From CAZSNH01 sp052388455 (lineage in GTDB: Bacteria > Pseudomonadota > Alphaproteobacteria > Rhizobiales > Hyphomicrobiaceae): DNA of 10,332 nt. Each line of letters begins with the position of its first letter. Position 1 is the first letter of the stretch. The position numbers and the translations under genes are program-made. Under the pieces are notes generated by a model. That model had not been told where the DNA came from. It did not search any database and worked only from the letters and a program-made list of their open reading frames with translations. Positions 6,862 to 10,332 of this stretch are shown one piece after another. Location of the stretch: positions 1 to 10,332 of the forward strand of contig JBQTIA010000130.1 in NCBI GenBank assembly GCA_052388455.1, read 5' to 3'.

Positions 6862-6903
6862 GATACCGTCGAGCGGAAGCCAGAACTTCCGCTCGACGGT
6901 ATC
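6862..6903. repeat. Perfect 18-bp inverted repeat between convergent pqiA-like and gmk genes
   Basis: Arms 6862-6879 and 6886-6903 are exact reverse complements with a six-base loop (CCAGAA). The right arm runs into the gmk stop codon (6902-6904). Neither side carries a T-tract, so it is not a textbook intrinsic terminator. It could still block transcription from both sides, protect the 3' end of gmk mRNA, or be a dispersed palindromic element. Confidence 0.85.
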
Positions 6904-7630
6904 ATAGCGACTTCTGCATCTCGCGCACGAAGGCCGAAAGCCCGAGAAGCCGCTCGCGTTTCAGCCGCTCCGCCTGCAGGATGGCCTTCAGCCCCTCGAT
7001 GCTCTGCGCGAGATCGGCGTTGACGATGACGTAATCGTACTCCGCCCAATGGCTGATCTCGGCTGACGCCTCGGCCATGCGGCGGGCCACCACGTCCGGC
7101 GGATCCTGGGCGCGTGTTCTCAGCCGCGCTTCGAGCGTCGTGCCGGACGGCGGGAGAATGAACACGCGCACCAGATCGTGCGGCAGCTTCTCGGCGAGTT
7201 GCTGCGTTCCCTGCCAGTCGATGTCGAACAGCACGTCCCTGCCGGCGGCGATGGCGCCTTCCACCGCCGCGCGCGGCGTCCCGTAGTGATTGTCGAACAC
7301 GCGCGCCCATTCGAGCAGCTCTCCCGCATCGCGCATGTAGGCGAAGCGTGCGCCATCGACGAAAAAGTAGTCCCTCCCTTCGACCTCGCCGGGCCGCGGC
7401 TTTCGCGTTGTGACCGACACCGAAAGCCGGATGTTGTCGTCACCCTCGAGCAGCGCGCGGGCCAGCGTCGTCTTTCCCGCCCCCGATGGCGACGAGAGCA
7501 CGAGCAGCAGCCCGCGCCGCGCGATCTTCGGGATGCCGCCGTGAGTCACAGCAGCCTGCGCCACGCCGGTCTCAGACTCGCTGCGCGTCGAGACCTTGCC
7601 CTTGCCCTTGCTTTTGCCGGACTTACTCAA
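6902..7630 (-). CDS. gmk: Guanylate kinase
   Basis: The enzyme phosphorylates GMP (and dGMP) to the diphosphate using ATP. The core begins near residue 38 with RRGLLLVLSSPSGAGKTT, whose P-loop is at about 47-55. The GMP-binding segment follows at 70-90 (SVSVTTRKPRPGEVEGRDYF), with Y116-G117, the DIDWQG motif at 136-141 and the lid region with its arginines at about 168-184. The frame gives 242 residues, longer than the usual 205-220, because of a Lys/Ser-rich N-terminal extension of about 37 residues. No ATG lies before the P-loop. The TTG at 7630 overlaps the yicC stop by 8 nt and has AGGTG 7 nt upstream, which suits translational coupling. GTG codons at residues 23 and 28 are alternative starts that would remove most of the extension. 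It follows yicC, the usual order in alphaproteobacteria. Confidence 0.96.
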   Translation of the reverse strand: MSKSGKSKGKGKVSTRSESETGVAQAAVTHGGIPKIARRGLLLVLSSPSGAGKTTLARALLEGDDNIRLSVSVTTRKPRPGEVEGRDYFFVDGARFAYMRDAGELLEWARVFDNHYGTPRAAVEGAIAAGRDVLFDIDWQGTQQLAEKLPHDLVRVFILPPSGTTLEARLRTRAQDPPDVVARRMAEASAEISHWAEYDYVIVNADLAQSIEGLKAILQAERLKRERLLGLSAFVREMQKSL

Positions 7631-8510
7631 TGTTCTGCACCTGCTCGCGCAATTGATCGATCACCACCTTCAGCGCCAGCCCGTGGCGCGAGGTTTCCGC
7701 GTCCGCCGCCTTCGAGGTCAGCGTGTTGGCCTCGCGGTTGAATTCCTGGGCGAGGAAGTCGAGCTTTCGGCCGATGGCGTTGTCCTCGGCCAGCAGCTCG
7801 CGCGCCGCCGCGACGTGGGAATGCAGCCGCTTCAATTCTTCCTCGACATCGCTGCGTGTGGCGAGCATCACCGCCTCCTGATGCAGCCGCGCGGGATCGA
7901 ACCCGACATGCGACTCGCACAGGCGGCCCACCAGCTCGGCCAATCGCTGGCGGATCGCTCCGGGCTGGCGTCCGGGCGCCGTCTCGACCTGTCCGACGAG
8001 GCGCTCGATCTCGTCGACACCCGATGAGAGCACCGCACCGAGCCGCCGCCCCTCGGCCTCGCGCGCGGCGATCATGCCGTCGAGCGTCGCCGACAGTCCT
8101 TTGAGCATCGACGCGTGAATCCGCGCGGTCTCCGCCTCGTCCTCTCCGATTTCGATAACCTCCAGAACCCCCTTCAGGGCGAGCAGCCCGTCGACGCGCG
8201 GCGGTTCTCCGCCGATCAACTGCCGGACGCGCTCGGCCGCCTGCAGAGCCGCCGCCAGCGCCTTCTCGTTCAAGCGGACCTCCGGCTCACCGGATTTGCG
8301 CTCTGCCCGGAGGCTGACGGTAACGCTGCCGCGCGTGACGCGCTTGGCCACCAGATCGCGCACCTGCGGCTCCAGCGCCTCGTATCCGGGCGGCAGCCGC
8401 AGCCTGAGGTCGAGGCCGCGATTGTTGACGCTGCGCGCCTCCCAATGCCACGTGGCACCGTCGAGCGCACCGTCGTCGCGGGCAAATCCGGTCATGCTCC
8501 TGATCGGCAT
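7623..8510 (-). CDS. yicC: YicC family endoribonuclease
   Basis: The 295-residue protein starts with the family signature MPIRSMTGFAR and has the YicC-like N-terminal domain (about 1-155) and the DUF1732 C-terminal domain (about 210-295). The C-terminal hallmark stretches are SDVEEELKRLHSH at 220-232 and RKLDFLAQEFNREANTLTSK at 248-267. Escherichia coli YicC has been reported to act as an endoribonuclease that promotes decay of the small RNA RyhB, so a role in cytoplasmic RNA turnover is the best guess. The ATG at 8510 gives the standard family length; the frame is open 79 codons further upstream, but that part has no family resemblance. The AGGAG just inside the coding region is only 1 nt from Met6 and cannot serve it. 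It is co-transcribed with gmk, with overlapping ends. Confidence 0.95.
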   Translation of the reverse strand: MPIRSMTGFARDDGALDGATWHWEARSVNNRGLDLRLRLPPGYEALEPQVRDLVAKRVTRGSVTVSLRAERKSGEPEVRLNEKALAAALQAAERVRQLIGGEPPRVDGLLALKGVLEVIEIGEDEAETARIHASMLKGLSATLDGMIAAREAEGRRLGAVLSSGVDEIERLVGQVETAPGRQPGAIRQRLAELVGRLCESHVGFDPARLHQEAVMLATRSDVEEELKRLHSHVAAARELLAEDNAIGRKLDFLAQEFNREANTLTSKAADAETSRHGLALKVVIDQLREQVQNIE

Positions 8511-8560
8511 CGATAGGTCTCGGGAGGAAGGTTGCAGAGGCGGAATCGCCCGATGGCCAC

Positions 8561-8590
8561 AAATTAGCCGAACGAAGCCCAAGACGCCAA
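8561..8590 (-). promoter_or_regulatory. Weak candidate promoter for yicC-gmk
   Basis: On the minus strand TTGGCG (8585-8590) and TAATTT (8561-8566) are separated by 18 nt and lie about 50 nt before the yicC ATG. Both boxes match the sigma-70 consensus only partly. It is offered because a promoter is expected here: the next gene upstream is 600 nt away. Confidence 0.3.
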
Positions 8591-8745
8591 GGTGAGCCCG
8601 CCAGGCGAGCGCGCCGCCTGTCGAAATCCAAGCTGCGCCCCACCCCATCGTCCCCGGCCACGTCCGACCCAATTTCGGCGACTCGCCGGTCCGCTCCACC
8701 CGCCGACGCTCGCTCCCAGCCGAAAGGGTTACCTCCAAAAACCCC

Positions 8746-8829
8746 AATCGCGTCCGTTATCCTCAACGCACGAGGGCACTCGAACCCCAGCGCGTTGGGA
8801 TCCAGCGCAAGACTCGTCCGCAGGACACA
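8746..8829 (+). repeat. Repeat copy 1, left part of an imperfect palindromic element
   Basis: This stretch is about 85% identical by eye to 9036-9120, at a constant offset of 290 nt. Shared blocks include CGAGGGCACTC, GCGCGTTGGG, ATCCAGCGC and GTCCGCAGGAC. The segment 8756-8807 also matches the reverse complement of 8859-8911: both arms read from a GT(T/C)ATCCTC end to GATCCAGCG. Together 8756-8911 thus form a roughly 156-nt imperfect palindrome, the shape of a MITE-like or large REP-like element. Confidence 0.8.
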
Positions 8830-8858
8830 GAATTTTTCGCCGGCTTCGCCGAGCTTTA

Positions 8859-8911
8859 CGCTGGATCCCCGCCTTGCTCGGCCTGAAGTGGCCTCACGCG
8901 GCGAGGATGAC
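8859..8911 (-). repeat. Inverted right arm of the palindromic element
   Basis: Read on the minus strand it begins GTCATCCTC and ends GATCCAGCG, as does the left arm at 8756-8807. The two ends are nearly perfect and the middle is diverged. About 51 nt separate the arms. Confidence 0.7.
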
Positions 8912-8922
8912 TGCCGCCAAGC

Positions 8923-8945
8923 TGTCAGACCCTCCGGGTCTGACA
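8923..8945. repeat. 10-bp hairpin TGTCAGACCC / GGGTCTGACA
   Basis: A perfect 10-bp inverted repeat with a three-base loop (TCC). No T-tract follows on either strand. The same arm sequence recurs at 8982-8991. Confidence 0.8.
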
Positions 8946-8979
8946 CCATCGCTCCAACCATGCTTGTTGCTCCGGCCGC

Positions 8980-9030
8980 GGTGTCAGACCCATGCCGCAT
9001 GCGTGTCTCCGACATGAAGCGTCTGACACC
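8980..9030. repeat. Inverted repeat GGTGTCAGAC / GTCTGACACC, 31-nt spacer
   Basis: Arms 8980-8989 and 9021-9030 are exact reverse complements. With the hairpin at 8923-8945 this gives four occurrences of a GTCAGAC core in alternating orientation within 108 nt, which is unlikely to be chance. Confidence 0.75.
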
Positions 9031-9035
9031 AAACA

Positions 9036-9120
9036 AATCGCGTCCGTCATCCTCAACGCGCGAGGGCACTCAAAGCCCGAGCGCGTTGGGGATCCAGCGC
9101 GAGGCAAGTCCGCAGGACGC
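9036..9120 (+). repeat. Repeat copy 2, abutting the 3' end of the membrane protein gene
   Basis: Second copy of the repeat at 8746-8829, in the same orientation, without the inverted right arm. It stops 3 nt short of the stop codon of the minus-strand gene that ends at 9124. If transcribed from that gene it would form part of its 3' untranslated region. Confidence 0.8.
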
Positions 9121-9123
9121 AAT

Positions 9124-9897
9124 CTATCGATCGATGATCCGGCGCCACAGCCGGCGCGACTCGACCCGGGCCCGCCCCACGACCTCGGCCGTTCGCAGCC
9201 GCAGCGCCGTCCACGCCGCACGGCCCGCCGAAAGCCAGCGCGGCAGCGCCTCTCGAACCCATGCGCGCCACTCGCTCCACTCGGTCGCCAGCCACGGCTG
9301 CCAGCGCGACCACGCCTGCCGCATCGCCTGCTTGATCCTCCATTTGATCACCCGCCCCTGCCGCCATATCCAAGACTGGCGGATCTCGGCGAAGATCGCC
9401 TCCTTCCACGGCATGAACCAGTGGTAGGCGCGGGCGAACCAGCCGATCTGCATCAGCGCCGGCTTGGTCAGCGTGAAAATGCGCGCGACGAAGGCCGTCG
9501 AGGCGACCTTGGCGGCAACGAACAGCAGGCTGGCGGTGGTGTAGTAGGCGTTCGCCAGCAGCCACAGGGCCACGAACTTCAGCGGCAACAGGATCGCGGA
9601 CGGAAGGGCGAACACGGCCAGCGCGCCATAAGGCGGCAGCCCGGCGATCCACAGCTCCATCCGCGCCCAAGGCCGGAAGCGGGCCAGATAGGCGAGCGCC
9701 GCCGACAGCGGCCGCCAGCCCCACTCCTCGAAGAGAACGATGAGCGCCGCCACGAGTTGGAGCAGCGCCAGCAGCGGCGGCTTTACCACGCGCCACGCGA
9801 GGCGACCCAGCGCGGCGAGCGCCGTGGCCACCTGCCGGATAGCGGGGGCCAGGGTGCGTCCGACCGCCTTCAACGCTTCGAGCAGGGCTTCCAGCAT
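9124..9897 (-). CDS. Conserved membrane protein of unknown function, Trp/Arg-rich C-terminus
   Basis: The 257-residue product has an amphipathic N-terminus, then about three hydrophobic segments (roughly 39-57, 90-116 and 119-142). The most conserved-looking stretch is the soluble FEEWGWRPL...RFRPWARMELWIAGLPPYG (56-91) and the LTKPALMQIGWFARAY region (143-158). The last 98 residues are strongly basic and contain 14 tryptophans, probably amphipathic helices lying on the membrane. I recall similar unnamed proteins in Bradyrhizobium-like genomes but know no function, and name none. No signal peptide cleavage site is evident, so inner membrane location is likely. The ATG at 9897 is used; its ribosome-binding site is weak. 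The gene is alone: repeat DNA lies after it and about 360 nt of non-coding DNA before it. Confidence 0.75.
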   Translation of the reverse strand: MLEALLEALKAVGRTLAPAIRQVATALAALGRLAWRVVKPPLLALLQLVAALIVLFEEWGWRPLSAALAYLARFRPWARMELWIAGLPPYGALAVFALPSAILLPLKFVALWLLANAYYTTASLLFVAAKVASTAFVARIFTLTKPALMQIGWFARAYHWFMPWKEAIFAEIRQSWIWRQGRVIKWRIKQAMRQAWSRWQPWLATEWSEWRAWVREALPRWLSAGRAAWTALRLRTAEVVGRARVESRRLWRRIIDR

Positions 9898-10213
9898 CGC
9901 GTCGTCGCTTCATCCGGTGAGCTTCGGGAGCCTGTGCCGACGCCAGAACCTGCAAGGCATGGGCTGCAAGGCATGGGGCTGCAAGGCGGGCAGCAAAGCC
10001 CGTGCGCCGCAGCTCCCTGCCTTGGCAGGGCGAGGCGGGTTCGCGCTCGTGCGATCCCGCGAGTGACCAGTGCAGCGTCACCTTATCGCCCAACCAATGA
10101 CGCCGGCTTAATCACGAGCCCCGACGTTCAGGCCATGTGCTGCCTCGAACGGCATGGCCGCCTGTATGGGCGAACGCCGGACCTGCCTCGCTCGGCGGCG
10201 AGACCCCCGTTTC
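9898..10213. other. Non-coding stretch between membrane protein gene and tRNA promoter
   Basis: No convincing gene. It holds the likely promoter and leader of the minus-strand membrane protein (not recognisable), a small tandem repeat (9951-9991), and a CCCTGCC/GGCAGGG hairpin at 10015-10030 without a T-tract. Frames open here lack family motifs or a ribosome-binding site. Confidence 0.5.
9951..9991 (+). repeat. Three tandem copies of a 12-15 nt unit
   Basis: The unit TGCAAGGCATGGGC occurs at 9951-9964, with an extra G at 9965-9979, and in shortened form (TGCAAGGCGGGC) at 9980-9991. It looks like slippage-type expansion in non-coding DNA. Confidence 0.8.
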
Positions 10214-10242
10214 TTGACATCCCAAAAGGCCGCCGCCTAAAT
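10214..10242 (+). promoter_or_regulatory. Promoter of tRNA-Ala
   Basis: A perfect -35 box TTGACA (10214-10219) is followed after 17 nt by CTAAAT (10237-10242). The predicted start of transcription falls about 5 nt before the mature tRNA. This is the strongest sigma-70-type promoter in the window. Confidence 0.85.
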
Positions 10243-10254
10243 GACCACCAATTC

Positions 10255-10330
<76 letters not shown>

Positions 10331-10332
10331 AA

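Larger units (their letters stand above)
8511..9123. other. Gene-free 613-nt region with repeats
   Basis: No frame here shows family motifs. The part next to yicC (8511 to about 8745) holds the likely yicC leader and promoter. The rest is filled by two copies of a dispersed-looking repeat and by inverted copies of a short TGTCAGACCC motif, listed separately. In many alphaproteobacteria mltG sits just upstream of yicC; it is absent here. Confidence 0.6.

Noticed and set aside
8746..9120. Possible CRISPR array
   Set aside because: There are only two long, imperfect direct repeats with a palindromic arm, at 290-nt spacing, and no cas gene. The form is that of a dispersed repeat.
9053..10093. 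346-codon open frame on the minus strand overlapping the membrane protein
   Set aside because: It is in another frame of the same strand. The 257-residue frame has coherent membrane segments and familiar conserved stretches; this one is Arg/Gly/Ala-rich without pattern and runs into the repeat DNA.

Overview
The window looks like chromosomal DNA from a high-GC alphaproteobacterium, most likely of the order Hyphomicrobiales (Rhizobiales). This rests on the strong GC bias at third codon positions, an EipA/DUF1134 envelope protein, a class II DAHP synthase, a yicC-gmk pair, and a membrane protein of a kind I associate with Bradyrhizobium-like genomes. No species can be named. There is no sign of phage, transposase, CRISPR or conjugation genes; nearly everything is core or conserved-hypothetical content.

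Layout, left to right. A small secreted four-cysteine protein lies on the minus strand (224-481), with a good intrinsic terminator downstream (129-157). A FlK-like hot-dog thioesterase follows on the plus strand (713-1120). Next is a probable plus-strand envelope operon (1266-3973): a NodB-type polysaccharide deacetylase, a secreted EipA/DUF1134 protein with an extra N-terminal helical domain, and a Tat-exported four-helix-bundle copper-storage-like protein with 14 cysteines. Convergent to it is class II DAHP synthase on the minus strand (4063-5451), preceded by a 33-codon upstream ORF with a strong ribosome-binding site. Divergent from that is a PqiA-like eight-helix membrane protein (5698-6750). 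Then come gmk and yicC on the minus strand (6902-8510), overlapping by 8 nt. A perfect 18-bp palindrome marks the pqiA/gmk convergence.

Upstream of yicC, about 610 nt (8511-9123) hold no gene. They contain two copies of a roughly 85-nt repeat, one of them part of an imperfect palindrome of MITE-like form, and several inverted copies of a TGTCAGACCC motif. A conserved membrane protein of unknown function follows on the minus strand (9124-9897). After it come about 360 nt of non-coding DNA with a small tandem repeat, and finally a complete tRNA-Ala(CGC) with its own strong promoter at the right edge.

How the genes work together: three of the envelope genes (deacetylase, EipA fusion, copper protein) are spaced as one transcription unit and all three products carry export signals, so a shared periplasmic/cell-surface role is plausible. 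DAHP synthase, guanylate kinase and YicC are housekeeping (aromatic amino acid entry, GMP phosphorylation, RNA turnover). The most unusual observations are the EipA fusion and its operon partners, the upstream ORF before DAHP synthase, and the non-coding repeat cluster. I do not see a convincing new multi-gene system.
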